51,407 nucleotides of DNA from assembly GCA_047975195.1 (NCBI GenBank), contig JBKEDB010000150.1:1-51407 (forward strand), given 5' to 3'. The translations under genes were made by a program, and so were the position numbers. Positions 24,332 through 33,442 of the stretch are shown here, in pieces. The first letter of the stretch is position 1; each line of letters begins with the position of its first letter. The DNA comes from Cumulibacter sp047975195 (lineage in GTDB: Bacteria > Actinomycetota > Actinomycetes > Mycobacteriales > Antricoccaceae). The notes beneath the pieces are model-generated. The model worked only from the letters and a program-made list of their open reading frames with translations, did not search any database and was not told the origin of the DNA.

Positions 24332-25966
24332 TTACGCAGTCGGCAACGTGTAGTCGTGGAAGCGGTCGCGCAGGTCCTTCTTGCTCATCTTGCCCACGCT
24401 GGTCTTGGGTACCTCGTCGATGAACTCGAAGGCATCCGGCATCCACCACTTGGCGATCTGCGGGGCGAGAAACTCGCGCAGTTCGTCCACGGTCGCCTCC
24501 TGGCCAGGCTCGAGCACGATGCACGCCAGCGGACGCTCATCCCATTTCGGGTGCGGAATCGCGACGACCGCAGCTTCGCGGACCTTCGGGTGACTCATCA
24601 GGATGTTTTCGATGTCGACCGAGGAGATCCATTCACCGCCGGACTTCACCAGGTCCTTGGTGCGGTCGGCGATCCGAACCGACCCGAACTGATCGATCGC
24701 GGCGACGTCGCCGGTCGACATCCAGCCGTCCTCGGTACACAGCGTGACGCCGGCGTCCGGGTTGAAGTAATCCCTGGCGATCCACGGACCGCGGACCTGT
24801 AGGTCGCCGGTGGTCTCGTCGTCCCACGGCAGCGGGTTCGTCGTGTCCGGCTCCACGATGCGGAATTCGAGGCCCGGGAAGGGGGTCCCGGCGCGGGCCC
24901 GGTGCGGCAGCAACTCCGCCTCGCTCTTGCCATCCAGACGCGGGTCCATGATGGCGCCCGTCGCGACCGGATTCGTCTCGGTCATGCCCCACGCCTGCCA
25001 CACGAGTACGCCGACCTTCTGCCATTCGCTGATCAGGCCAGCCGGCACCGCCGAACCACCGCACAGGATGCGATCGAGTTTGCTGAAGTCGTACTGGTCA
25101 AACATCGGCACGACGCCCTGCCAGATCGTCGGAACGCCTGCGGCCAACGTAACGTCCTCGTTCACGATGAGATCGGCTAGACCCTTCGGGGTCATATCGG
25201 ATGCCGGGAGTACCAGATTGGCGCCAGTCATGGGGGCGGAATGGATGAATCCCCAGGCGTTCGCATGGAACATCGGTACGACCGGTAACACGGTATCGCT
25301 GGGCTTGACGCCGACACCCGCGTTCGACGTACACGCCATCGCGTGCAGCCACATCGAGCGGTGTGAATACAGCACGCCCTTCGGGTTGCCGGTGGTGCCT
25401 GACGTGTAGCAGAACGCGGCAGCGGAATTCTCGTCGAGCTCGGGGAACTCGGCAATCGGTTCGACGTCTGCGATGAGCTCGTCGTAGTCCAGGAAAGCGT
25501 CGTCCTGAGGAACCTCGGGACCGTCGGCGCCCTCTGCGACATCGTCGATCACGATGTACTTGGCGACCTTCGGAAGCTTGTCGCGCAATGGCAGCAGCAA
25601 CGGCAGTAGCGAGAGGTCCACGAAGATGACCTCATCGCCAGCGTGGTTGGCGATGTACTCGATCTGCTGCGGGAACAACCGAATGTTCAGGGTATGCAGT
25701 ATCCGACCGCTGCACGGGGCGGCGTAGTACACCTCAAGGTGCTGAACGGTATTCCAGCAGAAGGTGCCCACCACGGCGTCCCGGCCCAGACCCAGCTTCG
25801 TCTCCAGCGCGGTCGCGAGTCGACGCGTCCGGTCGCACACCTCGGCATAGGTAAAGCGACTGGGTTTCGGACCGCCGGTGACGATCGTGTGGTCGGGGTA
25901 GAGCTGCTCCATCCGATGAAAGATGTTGGTGAGAGTCAGCGGATAGTCCTGCATCAGACCCTGCAT
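24332..25966 (-). CDS. Fatty-acid CoA ligase (acyl-CoA synthetase)
   Basis: This 544-residue adenylate-forming enzyme activates a fatty or related carboxylic acid to its CoA thioester with ATP. Motifs are YTSGTTGNPKGVLYSH (phosphate loop), VPMFHANAWGF, WQAWGMTETNPV and DGWMSTGDVA. The catalytic Lys is in KTSVGKMSKKDLR near the C-terminus. The sequence resembles the medium/long-chain FadD subgroup. ATG 25966 (MQGLMQDYPLTL) is used because AGGAAAG lies in front; longer starts have no site. It is transcribed alone, ending at the shared terminator. Confidence 0.92.
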   Translation of the reverse strand: MQGLMQDYPLTLTNIFHRMEQLYPDHTIVTGGPKPSRFTYAEVCDRTRRLATALETKLGLGRDAVVGTFCWNTVQHLEVYYAAPCSGRILHTLNIRLFPQQIEYIANHAGDEVIFVDLSLLPLLLPLRDKLPKVAKYIVIDDVAEGADGPEVPQDDAFLDYDELIADVEPIAEFPELDENSAAAFCYTSGTTGNPKGVLYSHRSMWLHAMACTSNAGVGVKPSDTVLPVVPMFHANAWGFIHSAPMTGANLVLPASDMTPKGLADLIVNEDVTLAAGVPTIWQGVVPMFDQYDFSKLDRILCGGSAVPAGLISEWQKVGVLVWQAWGMTETNPVATGAIMDPRLDGKSEAELLPHRARAGTPFPGLEFRIVEPDTTNPLPWDDETTGDLQVRGPWIARDYFNPDAGVTLCTEDGWMSTGDVAAIDQFGSVRIADRTKDLVKSGGEWISSVDIENILMSHPKVREAAVVAIPHPKWDERPLACIVLEPGQEATVDELREFLAPQIAKWWMPDAFEFIDEVPKTSVGKMSKKDLRDRFHDYTLPTA

Positions 25967-26108
25967 TGCGCGCTTCTTTCCTGTTGATTCGTCGGCGACA
26001 CTGCTGATGGGTGCTCGGGTGTAGCCCGGAGCACAGGATGAGCAGTGCGTAAATGTTATTGCGCGGAGCGCCATTTGTGGGTCAGACGCCCACGTTTTCC
26101 GGGCCCGC

Positions 26109-26486
26109 CTAACGTTTTGTGCGTGTTGTGGCCGGACGTCGAGTGATGGCCGCAGCGATGAGTCGCCAACCGAACAGGAAGACGCCCAGGGTGATGGTCG
26201 CGACGACGATGAACGCGACCGCTGTGCCGTCCCCAGTCAGTGCGCGTAGCGCCATGCCGATGAAGACCGTGCCGACCCAGACCGGCCACACCGTGCGCCA
26301 CGTCGTCGGGTAGCTCTTGACGATCATGGTGCCGATCGCCCAGCCGACGATGAGCCCGACGAGGAAGGGCCAGGCGGTGTCGGCGATTCCGCTGACGCTG
26401 AGGCCCTCCTCATGGCTGGCGCGTCCGATCGTCGCGAAGGCGATGACGAATACAACGTCGATGGCGAAAGCAACTCCGGCACGCAT
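26109..26486 (-). CDS. DUF3054 family membrane protein
   Basis: This is a 125-residue integral membrane protein with four helices (AFAIDVVFVIAFATIG; AWPFLVGLIVGWAIGTMI; VWPVWVGTVFIGMALRAL; VAFIVVATITLGVFLFGW). The family pattern is a D-V in helix 1, HEEG after it and G-D/E-T in the third loop. Function unknown. The C-terminus is basic (RRPATTRTKR), probably cytoplasmic. ATG 26486 lies seven bases after a TAAGGT -10 box, indicating a leaderless message. Confidence 0.85.
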   Translation of the reverse strand: MRAGVAFAIDVVFVIAFATIGRASHEEGLSVSGIADTAWPFLVGLIVGWAIGTMIVKSYPTTWRTVWPVWVGTVFIGMALRALTGDGTAVAFIVVATITLGVFLFGWRLIAAAITRRPATTRTKR

Positions 26487-26493
26487 GGCGCCC

Positions 26494-26499
26494 ACCTTA
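26494..26499 (-). promoter_or_regulatory. -10 box of a leaderless promoter (DUF3054)
   Basis: TAAGGT on the minus strand with seven bases to ATG 26486. It lies about 70 bp from the oppositely directed TAGACT box of the DUF5926 gene. Confidence 0.5.
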
Positions 26500-26567
26500 G
26501 ACGACCTTCGAATGAGGAATGGATTGATCGCGCGGTGACCGATCCGTTCCAGAATTCACCTGGTGAA

Positions 26568-26573
26568 TAGACT
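26568..26573 (+). promoter_or_regulatory. -10 box of a leaderless promoter (DUF5926)
   Basis: TAGACT with eight bases to ATG 26582. No ribosome site fits between. Confidence 0.5.
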
Positions 26574-26581
26574 CGACGCCC

Positions 26582-27478
26582 ATGAGTAAGAAGTCCGAAC
26601 GGTTGAAGAAGAACGCGGCCCGTCACGCTGAGCAAGGCGCCGTGAAACGCGAACGCACCAAACGGATCGACCGGCCGATCGTCGTCCGCTCGTTCGCGGG
26701 TACGCCGAGCGAATGCGACTGGATCGCGCTGCGCGAACTCGTGCCCGCCGCGACCGCGCCGCTGCACTTGAAGGACCAGCCCGAGCGCGAGGTCACACTC
26801 GGCACGGTGCTACCGATGGCCGTTCCGGCGATGGTCCGCGAGGACGGCTCGGTGTTCGTCGCCGCGCAGACCTCAATCCCCTCCAATGACCCGTCGCGGG
26901 ACATCGCGCACGCGCTGCTGCGGGCGCTGGCTGGCCAGCCCGGCGACCTGCTGCCGATCGAAGCGGCACCGCTGGATGGCCCGACGCTCGCCGAGATCCT
27001 CACTGATGAACCACTCGACGTGACCGTGCATGAGGATTTCGGTTTCTGGCTCACCGAGGCCGAGAAGCAGTCTGCTGACGTGAAAGCATCAATGGAGCGC
27101 GCCAACGAGACCGTGTTCCCGACGGTGCGCCTCGCCAGCGTCGAGGCCGCATACTGGTGCGCGCCCGGCCCGAAGGCGCACGTGCGCTGGCCCGTGCCGT
27201 ACGCCGAGGACTCGCTGCTGGACGCGCTCGCTCGGTTGTCCGCGGCCGGCGAGTTGACGCTTGGCGAGGACACGAAGTTCGCCGGACAGTTCCGCGGCCA
27301 CGGCCTGCTGGTACCGGTGTGGGACGTCCCGATCGACGCACACCCCGACGAATTCGAGAAGCCCATCGCTGCCATGAAGGATCGGATCGAGGCAGCGCTG
27401 GCCGTGGACGAGCCGTTGAACGAGGCACAACGTCGGGCTCGCGCAGGCATCATCGGTCGCCAAGTCTCCTTGCGCTAG
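26582..27478 (+). CDS. DUF5926 family protein
   Basis: This 298-residue cytoplasmic protein belongs to a family found widely in actinobacteria; function unknown. The N-terminus is strongly basic (MSKKSERLKKNAARHAEQ), and the family block is CDWIALRELVPAATAPLHL. The middle part is acidic, with the conserved DFGFWL, and GLLVPVWDVP lies near the end. No SEC-C or other metal motif is seen. The gene appears alone and leaderless. Conservation and lone placement suggest a housekeeping role, but nothing more can be claimed. Confidence 0.82.
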   Translation: MSKKSERLKKNAARHAEQGAVKRERTKRIDRPIVVRSFAGTPSECDWIALRELVPAATAPLHLKDQPEREVTLGTVLPMAVPAMVREDGSVFVAAQTSIPSNDPSRDIAHALLRALAGQPGDLLPIEAAPLDGPTLAEILTDEPLDVTVHEDFGFWLTEAEKQSADVKASMERANETVFPTVRLASVEAAYWCAPGPKAHVRWPVPYAEDSLLDALARLSAAGELTLGEDTKFAGQFRGHGLLVPVWDVPIDAHPDEFEKPIAAMKDRIEAALAVDEPLNEAQRRARAGIIGRQVSLR

Positions 27479-27608
27479 CCAAACTGTTGAGCCTCGCGCA
27501 AGCGCGACTGGTGAGCGCGAGAGCGCGGCGCACGGGAGCGCCTCCGGCGTAAAGCGGCCGCAGCGGCTTAGCCTCGAAGGTATCCAACCAGTGCAAGATG
27601 AGGCTCCC

Positions 27609-29144
27609 GTGTCAGACCAGCAGACATCCCTGACCGCATCACGTCGAGCGTCCGAGCTCGCCGAGCTCGCGGACGGGCAGGCGGTCGATCTGCTCGTGGT
27701 GGGCGGCGGCATCACCGGCGTCGGCATCGCGCTGGACGCGGCCAGCCGCGGGCTCAGCGTCGCGTTGCTCGAACGCGCGGACCTCGCCGGAGGCACCAGC
27801 CAGTCGTCCAGTCGTGTGGTGCATGGCGGAACGCGTTATCTCGCTACCGGCGGACTGGGCATCGCCTACGAATCAGCGAGTGAACGCGCCGCGTTGATGC
27901 GCCGAATCGCGCCGCATCTGGTTCGGCCGTTGCCGATGCTCACCCCGGAGTTGCCCGACGTACCGCGCAAGACCCGGCAACTTACTCGGCTAGGTCTCCG
28001 GCTCGGGGACGTCGTCCGGCGTACGTCGGGTCTGGGCTCGGCCGTCATGCCCAAGCCACGTCGCGTCAGCGCGGCCGAGGCCGGCGGCCTGTTTGAGGGC
28101 CTGAGCCGTGACGGCGTCACCGGGGCGATGCTCTCTTTCGACGCGCAACTCGAAGACGACGTGCGCCTGGTCATCGCCGTCGCGCGCACCGCGGCCGACT
28201 ACGGTGCGCGCATCCTGACCCGTGTCGAGGCGCTCAAAGTCGGCGCAGACGGAGTCCTGGCGCGTGATGTGCTGAGCGGCGCCGAAGCGAAGATCGGCGC
28301 GCGCGTGGTCGTCAATGCGACCGGTGTGTGGGCGCCCGCGCTTGAGCCCTCACTGAATGTCGCGCTGCGGCGAGGCGCGCATCTGCTGGTCCCCGGCGAT
28401 CTGCTGGGCAACCCGCGGACGGCGCTCGCGGTGCCTGTTGCCGATAAGCCCGAGGAGGTCGTGTTCGCTGTCCCGCAGTCGGACGGCCTCGTGCTCGTCG
28501 GCGCGACCGATACCGCCGCTGCGTCACTGCAGCACACTGACGTCTCGGCCGATGACGTCGCATTCCTGCTGTCCACGATCAACCGAGCCTTGGCCGTCGA
28601 GCTGACCGAGCAGGATGTGGTGGGCCGTTTTGCGGCCTTGCGGCCGGTTCTCGACGCGCAGAAGCACGGTGACCTGGAGCGTCAGCATGCGATCCTCGTG
28701 TCGGAGTCGAGGCTCGTCACGGTGATCGGCGGCAAGTTGACGACGTACCGCAAGATGGCTCAGGATGCCGTCGATCGGGCTATCTCGGCGGGCATGATGT
28801 GGGCCGGTGAATGCCGGACGAAGGAACTTCCGCTGCTCGGCGCGGCCTCGGAGCACGCGCTGGATGCCGTCGAGGCCGACCGTCGCCTCGTACGCCGCTA
28901 CGGCCTTGAGGCCACCGAGGTGCTCGCGCTCGCCGATGGGCATCCGGAACTGCGCGAGCGCGTTGTCCCGCAACTGCCGGTGATCCGGGCCGAGTTGGTC
29001 TGGGGCATTCGGCATGAGTTGGCGTTGACGGCCGAAGATCTCATCGACCGCCGCACCCGTATCGGGCAAACGCGCTACCGCGAGGAGGGTCTGGCAGTGG
29101 CGCGTCGCTTGCTGGACATGTCCCCGCATCGGCCGGTCGCATAA
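27609..29144 (+). CDS. glpD: Aerobic glycerol-3-phosphate dehydrogenase
   Basis: This FAD enzyme, about 511 residues, oxidises glycerol 3-phosphate to dihydroxyacetone phosphate at the membrane and passes electrons to quinone. The FAD motif is LLVVGGGITGVGIALDAASR. GlpD hallmarks are LAGGTSQSSSRVVHGGTRYL, DDVRLVIAVARTAADYGA, VNATGVWAP and VIGGKLTTYRKMAQDAVD. The C-terminal helical domain includes RRYGLEA and GIRHELALTAEDLIDRRTRI. GTG 27609 is preferred because GAGG precedes it; a GTG six codons upstream is the alternative. No glpF or glpK is adjacent. Confidence 0.93.
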   Translation: MSDQQTSLTASRRASELAELADGQAVDLLVVGGGITGVGIALDAASRGLSVALLERADLAGGTSQSSSRVVHGGTRYLATGGLGIAYESASERAALMRRIAPHLVRPLPMLTPELPDVPRKTRQLTRLGLRLGDVVRRTSGLGSAVMPKPRRVSAAEAGGLFEGLSRDGVTGAMLSFDAQLEDDVRLVIAVARTAADYGARILTRVEALKVGADGVLARDVLSGAEAKIGARVVVNATGVWAPALEPSLNVALRRGAHLLVPGDLLGNPRTALAVPVADKPEEVVFAVPQSDGLVLVGATDTAAASLQHTDVSADDVAFLLSTINRALAVELTEQDVVGRFAALRPVLDAQKHGDLERQHAILVSESRLVTVIGGKLTTYRKMAQDAVDRAISAGMMWAGECRTKELPLLGAASEHALDAVEADRRLVRRYGLEATEVLALADGHPELRERVVPQLPVIRAELVWGIRHELALTAEDLIDRRTRIGQTRYREEGLAVARRLLDMSPHRPVA

Positions 29145-29253
29145 CGCCATAACGCCTTGCGGCGGTCGGGTTAACCCCAGTGGCGACCTGCGGTCACCAC
29201 CCCAAAGCGGCTGCCTGCGGAACAATGCGCCGCGGGGGCTCGTTTGGCCCAGT

Positions 29254-29418
29254 ATGAAGACTTTGCTGATCATCCTGGGCGTGCTGGTGGCCATCTCGGT
29301 CGTCGGCTTCGTCGTGAAGACGCTCTTCTGGATCGGTGTCATCGGTGCCATCGCGTTCGTGGCCGTCGGTGTTGCCGGAGCGTTGAAGGGCAAGAAGGGG
29401 CCGCAAGCCCTGCGTTAG
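29254..29418 (+). CDS. Small two-helix membrane protein (54 residues)
   Basis: ATG 29254 opens MKTLLIILGVLVAISVVGFV, then VKTLFWIGVIGAIAFVAVGV and a basic tail (AGALKGKKGPQALR). Two hydrophobic helices are separated by a short VKT turn, and Lys at the tail suggests a cytoplasmic C-terminus. It resembles the small hypothetical membrane proteins common in actinobacteria; no function is known. It ends nine bases before a strong terminator, which supports a real gene. No clear ribosome site precedes it. Confidence 0.6.
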   Translation: MKTLLIILGVLVAISVVGFVVKTLFWIGVIGAIAFVAVGVAGALKGKKGPQALR

Positions 29419-29426
29419 CGACGTAC

Positions 29427-29470
29427 AGCCGGTAGGGGCGCCGGGAGTGGTTGCCTGCGCCCTACCGGCT
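29427..29470. terminator. Shared terminator hairpin of converging genes
   Basis: AGCCGGTAGGG (29427-29437) and CCCTACCGGCT (29460-29470) are perfect 11-base reverse complements. The right arm overlaps the last codons of the MFS gene on the other strand, so one hairpin may end both transcripts. Confidence 0.65.
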
Positions 29471-30703
29471 CAACTGTGGCCCGGGCGTCGCCATCCCGCG
29501 ACGCTCCATCTCGTCCTCCAGTTGCCAGTTGCTGACGCTGATCAGCGATAGCGCGTGCATCAGACCGCACAGCGCCAGCATGAACACCAGGACTCCCGCC
29601 CACTGGGTGCTGTTGCCGTGGAGCGTGCCTAGCAGAAGGAGTCCGGTCCCGGCGAAGATGTAGCCGACGCTCTGCATGAACCCAGACAGTGAGAGCACAC
29701 CGGTGACGGTTCGCGCGCGCAGATTCACGATGTACAAGGCGATCGCGAAGTAGGTCTGCGAGGTGCCGATCAACACCGACCACAGCGTCGGCAGCTCGGC
29801 AGGCCACAGCAGTAGCCCGAGGTACCCGGCTACGCACGCAGCGAACAACACCCACATCATCAGTGCCGGCCGCCGCATCCGGCTGAGCACGGTTGGGGCG
29901 AACATGGCCGCGATGGTCGCCGCGACCGACACGATCCCGACCTGCGTCGCGGCTGCCTGCGCGCCCAATCCTTCATCCTGCAGCAGCGTCGGGTACCAGC
30001 CGAAGATGATGTACGCGACCATCGACTGGGAGCCCATGAACAGCGCGAGCGCCCACGCCTTCGGGATTCGCGCGACCGTGGCCAGCGGCAACCGGTGTGC
30101 GCCTGCGGACGGGCGCGCACTGGCGGTGTCGCGGACGGCGAGGGGTGCCCACGGCAGCGCCGCGAGCAGCGCGATGCCCGCCCACATCGCAATGCCGAGT
30201 TGCCAGTTTCCCCCGAAGGCATGCATGAGCGGGATCGTCGCGAACGACACGCCGGCCTGCGCGGAGGCAACGACGACGGTATAGGCGCCGGTCATCCCAG
30301 CTATCCGGTCCGGGAACATCTCGCGGATGAGACTCGGCATGATCACGTTCGCGAGCGCGATCCCGCCGAGGGCGAGGATAGAGCCGGCGAACAGCCACGC
30401 CGTGCCGGGTACGGCGCCGCGGATGATTTGGCCCGTGGCGATGATGAGCAGCATCAGAAGCGCCGTCCGATGCAGGCCAAGTCGCCGTCCGACAGCGGGC
30501 CCGGCCAGGCCCATCACCCCGAAACAGAACGGTGGCAGTGAGGTCAGCAGACCGACCTCGAAACCGTTCAAACCAGCACCCGCGCGGATCTCTGGCAGGA
30601 GTGCGCCAACGGAACTCACCGCCGTACGCAGGTTCGTCGCCAGCAGCAGGATGGCTACGGCGGCCAGCCAGGCCGGGTGAGGCGTGCGCGCGCGGGTGGT
30701 CAC
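29462..30703 (-). CDS. MFS transporter, CynX/NimT family
   Basis: This 413-residue, 12-helix major facilitator protein has the CynX/NimT-type start WLAAVAILLLATNLRTAVSS followed by VGALLPEIRAGAGL. Other family features are the GPAVGRRLGLHRTALLMLL loop (motif A-like), ANVIMPSLIREMFP, VGYIFAGTGLLLLGTL, and FGWYPTLLQDEG in the second half. Family members handle cyanate, nitroimidazoles or other small solutes; the substrate here is unknown. GTG 30703 is preceded by GAAAGGA. It is monocistronic and converges with a small membrane protein gene. Confidence 0.88.
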   Translation of the reverse strand: MTTRARTPHPAWLAAVAILLLATNLRTAVSSVGALLPEIRAGAGLNGFEVGLLTSLPPFCFGVMGLAGPAVGRRLGLHRTALLMLLIIATGQIIRGAVPGTAWLFAGSILALGGIALANVIMPSLIREMFPDRIAGMTGAYTVVVASAQAGVSFATIPLMHAFGGNWQLGIAMWAGIALLAALPWAPLAVRDTASARPSAGAHRLPLATVARIPKAWALALFMGSQSMVAYIIFGWYPTLLQDEGLGAQAAATQVGIVSVAATIAAMFAPTVLSRMRRPALMMWVLFAACVAGYLGLLLWPAELPTLWSVLIGTSQTYFAIALYIVNLRARTVTGVLSLSGFMQSVGYIFAGTGLLLLGTLHGNSTQWAGVLVFMLALCGLMHALSLISVSNWQLEDEMERRGMATPGPQLSR

Positions 30704-30934
30704 CGCCGCATCCTTTCAGCCGGGTGCGCTGCCACGCCGTCCGGCTCCGCGATGGCGACGTACCGCAGCTCCTGACGGCGTCGCACCGATGGGCAGCGTG
30801 TCGACCGCCACTGCGCTGCACGGCGAAAAGTGTGGCAGTCGTGAAAGACTGAGGCGCTGAGCAGCCCGCAGGTTTCAGTCGTACGCGGGCTGCGGGACAT
30901 ATCGGCGCCGATCGAGCGCTGGGGAGGAAGTCAC

Positions 30935-31417
30935 GTGTACGGTCCGGTCAATTCGCGATTCGCGGTCGGCCCCTTCGTCGCGGGCGCGCCGATGGTCGGC
31001 ATCGGCGTCCTGTTCCTGGTCGGGCTCAGCAGCACGACAGCCGACATCATTGGCTGGTTGTTCGTAGCGGCCGGCATCGTACTGCTCGCGTGGTCGATCG
31101 TGATGTTCCGCAAACTGTCGCATTGGAACAAACTTCGTAAAGGCAAATGGTCGCGGGTGCGGGTGCTGATGGTCGTCGACGACGCGTACGGCGAGCGCGA
31201 GAAGACGCTGCTGGACACCAAGGATGGCAAGTATCGCATCGCCCTGGTGCATTATCCGCTGGAGTTGCGCGATGAGATCGAGATGAAGAACCAGATCGAG
31301 TATGTCGGCGAGTTGGCCAATGACTCGTCGGTCCTGGTGCGGCTCTCGAGCGGCAGTATCGAGTACTTCGGACGGGTCCGGACGTTGGCGAGTCTGCGTG
31401 CCGAGGGGACTGTGTGA
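30935..31417 (+). CDS. Two-TM membrane protein with C-terminal soluble domain
   Basis: I do not recognise a named family. The 160 residues comprise two N-terminal helices (GAPMVGIGVLFLVGLSS; IIGWLFVAAGIVLLAWSIVM) and a soluble beta-rich domain of about 95 residues (KWSRVRVLMVVDDAYGEREK to FGRVRTLASLRAEGTV), a layout like DUF3592 proteins. GTG 30935 is preceded by GGGGAGGAAG. The stop overlaps the next gene (GTGTGA), and that gene encodes a protein of the same architecture. The pair is therefore probably an old duplication and may form a hetero-complex. Function unknown. Confidence 0.72.
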   Translation: MYGPVNSRFAVGPFVAGAPMVGIGVLFLVGLSSTTADIIGWLFVAAGIVLLAWSIVMFRKLSHWNKLRKGKWSRVRVLMVVDDAYGEREKTLLDTKDGKYRIALVHYPLELRDEIEMKNQIEYVGELANDSSVLVRLSSGSIEYFGRVRTLASLRAEGTV

Positions 31418-31911
31418 GTCCGGCTGCCGACGACGCTCGCACGCGGCGGCATGAACGTGCCAAGGACCGCGCGTTCATCGGCACGATTATTTTTGCCCTG
31501 GCGCTCATCGTGCTGGGGGTCCTGCTGTTGCCGCAGGGTGGCGCGTGGCCGTTCCTTGGTGGCTTCCTGTTCTTGCTGGGAGGGTCGTTCGGCGCCGCAT
31601 CGTTGATTGGCCTGACGTATCGGCGAAAAGCGCGCCGGGTGTTGCAGACGCACGAATGGGTGCAGTCACCGGTCGTGGTGAAGGGCCGCCCGAAGTCGGG
31701 TCGTAACGGCCGAACGATCGTGGAGTTGACCGATTCCGGGACGACGCTGGCGATCTCCGGGCTGGATCCGGCCGTCGCGAACCGGATCGACCGCGAAGGG
31801 ACGCTGGAGCACGTCGGGGAGTTGAGCGGTTCGTCGATGTTGTTCGTGCGGGTGGTCGACGGTTTCGAGGTGTACGTCGCGGTAGCCCCGCGTCGCGCGC
31901 AGGCGTCGTAA
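31414..31911 (+). CDS. Second two-TM membrane protein of the pair
   Basis: These 165 residues include a basic N-terminus (ARTRRHERAKDR), helices FIGTIIFALALIVLGVLLLP and WPFLGGFLFLLGGSFGAASL, then a soluble domain. The latter has WVQSPVVVKGRPKSGRNGRT, TDSGTTLAISGL and VGELSGSSMLFVRVVDG. The segment VGEL-x-x-x-S-x-x-x-V-R parallels VGELANDSSVLVRL in its upstream neighbour, supporting common ancestry. Translation is coupled to that gene through an overlapping GTG start. No family is recognised and no function is proposed. Confidence 0.75.
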   Translation: MSPAADDARTRRHERAKDRAFIGTIIFALALIVLGVLLLPQGGAWPFLGGFLFLLGGSFGAASLIGLTYRRKARRVLQTHEWVQSPVVVKGRPKSGRNGRTIVELTDSGTTLAISGLDPAVANRIDREGTLEHVGELSGSSMLFVRVVDGFEVYVAVAPRRAQAS

Positions 31912-32117
31912 CACGTGCCTCGAGGGGGTGGCTGACGTCTCGGGGGCAGAGCGACACGGTGTACCGACGGCAGCGGTGCGATGTGATGGGCATACCGCAA
32001 CGCGATTCGTCCGAGCGACCGATTGTGTGGCGCGGCGCACGTCTCGAATAGTGATCCGCATCGCTGTGCCTAGGATCGTCTGCAGCGAAGCTAGGTAGAT
32101 CGGCGAAGGAGACAGAT

Positions 32118-33167
32118 ATGACGGCGAAGGTTCAGGTCGTGATCGGGGTACCGATGACCGCGGAGTACGTCCAACGGATCCGCGACTTCGACCCGCGTAT
32201 CACAGTCGACTTCGACCCGTCGTTCTTCCCGGCCGAGCGGACCCTCGGCGATCACCACGGCGGCGTGACCGCATCGCTACCGGAAGACGAAGCAGATCGT
32301 TTCTACGACTACTTGGCCAAGGGTGAGGTGGTGTACGGGATCCCGCAGTTGCGACCCTCGGGGCTACGCCGACTGGTCGAAGCGGACCCGCACCTGCGGT
32401 GGGTCCACGCCGTACAAGCCGGGGCCGGGCCGTTCCTGAGCGGAGCGAAACTGACCGATGACCAACTCGAGCGGGTCACCGTGACGACCTCTGCCGGAGT
32501 CCACGCGGAGCCGCTGGCCGAGTTCGCGATCTTCGGCATGCTCGCCGGTTCGCAGGACCTCGCCCGGCTCAAGCGGCTGCAGGCCGCCCGCGAGTGGCCG
32601 GGGCGACTGCTGACCGACCAACTGTCGAAGGCGACCGTCGTCATCGTGGGCGCGGGTGAGATCGGCACAGCGGTCGCGGTGCGCGCCAAAGCGATGGGAA
32701 TGACCACGATCGGCGTGAAGCGGCACGTCGAGCCGGTCGACGGGTTCGATGAGATCGTGAGTAGCGAGGACCTCATCGACGTCGTGGGGCGCGCCGATCA
32801 CCTGGTGGTCACGGCGCCGGGTACGCCGTCCACCAACAAGATGGTCAACGCTGAGGTCCTCGCTGCCTGCACACCAGGCGTGGTGGTCGTGAACGTCGGA
32901 CGCGGAACGGTCATCGACGAAGCAGCGTTAATAGCAGCGCTCGAGAGCGGTCAGGTGTCCTCGGCTGCGCTCGACGTGTTCGAAAAGGAACCGCTGCCGA
33001 CGGACAGCCCGCTGTGGGGCATGCACAACGTAATCGTCAGCCCGCACTCAGCCACGCTGGATGATGGCGAAGAAGGTCGGGTGGTCGATTTGTTCCTGGA
33101 GAACCTGCGCAATTATCTCGACGGCGCTGCGCTACGCAACATCATCGACCCGGCCCAGGGTTACTAA
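32118..33167 (+). CDS. D-2-hydroxyacid dehydrogenase family protein
   Basis: This 349-residue NAD(P)-dependent reductase acts on a 2-keto/2-hydroxy acid. The Rossmann motif is VVIVGAGEIGTAVAVRAKAM. The catalytic set is seen as Arg in VVNVGRGTVIDEAAL, Glu in LDVFEKEPLP and His in IVSPHSAT. The N-terminal substrate domain has the divergent GHDHHGGVTAS-like region (LGDHHGGVTA) and LRWVHAVQAGAG. ATG 32118 has AAGGAG in front and TAGGAT about 45 bases upstream as a possible -10. Substrate is not predictable; glyoxylate, hydroxypyruvate and phosphonate-like acids are options. Confidence 0.88.
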   Translation: MTAKVQVVIGVPMTAEYVQRIRDFDPRITVDFDPSFFPAERTLGDHHGGVTASLPEDEADRFYDYLAKGEVVYGIPQLRPSGLRRLVEADPHLRWVHAVQAGAGPFLSGAKLTDDQLERVTVTTSAGVHAEPLAEFAIFGMLAGSQDLARLKRLQAAREWPGRLLTDQLSKATVVIVGAGEIGTAVAVRAKAMGMTTIGVKRHVEPVDGFDEIVSSEDLIDVVGRADHLVVTAPGTPSTNKMVNAEVLAACTPGVVVVNVGRGTVIDEAALIAALESGQVSSAALDVFEKEPLPTDSPLWGMHNVIVSPHSATLDDGEEGRVVDLFLENLRNYLDGAALRNIIDPAQGY

Positions 33168-33430
33168 CTCGCCCGTCCTACGCCGGTCTGGCTCTTCCCC
33201 GATCGGTCGACGGTGCGCGCGAGTTTCCGCGCGTGGCGGGGCTCGGCCCTGACCGGTCGACGGCGAAGGGGGCGCCGAGTCAGTAGAGATGTCTAAGGTA
33301 GCCAATGTCGCCGGCCACCCACTGCGTTTGCGTGCCGACCACCGGGCGCGACATGCCCGCGTCGACGGAACTCGCCGCAGAAGGCAATCATCTGTAGCCG
33401 GGTGCTGGGCGCAACGGCGGGTCCGGCAGT

Positions 33431-33436
33431 TAGGCT
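33431..33436 (+). promoter_or_regulatory. -10 box of a leaderless promoter (pheA)
   Basis: TAGGCT with six bases (CGGAGG) to GTG 33443. The CGGAGG abuts the start codon and is too close to work as a ribosome site. Confidence 0.55.
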
Positions 33437-33442
33437 CGGAGG

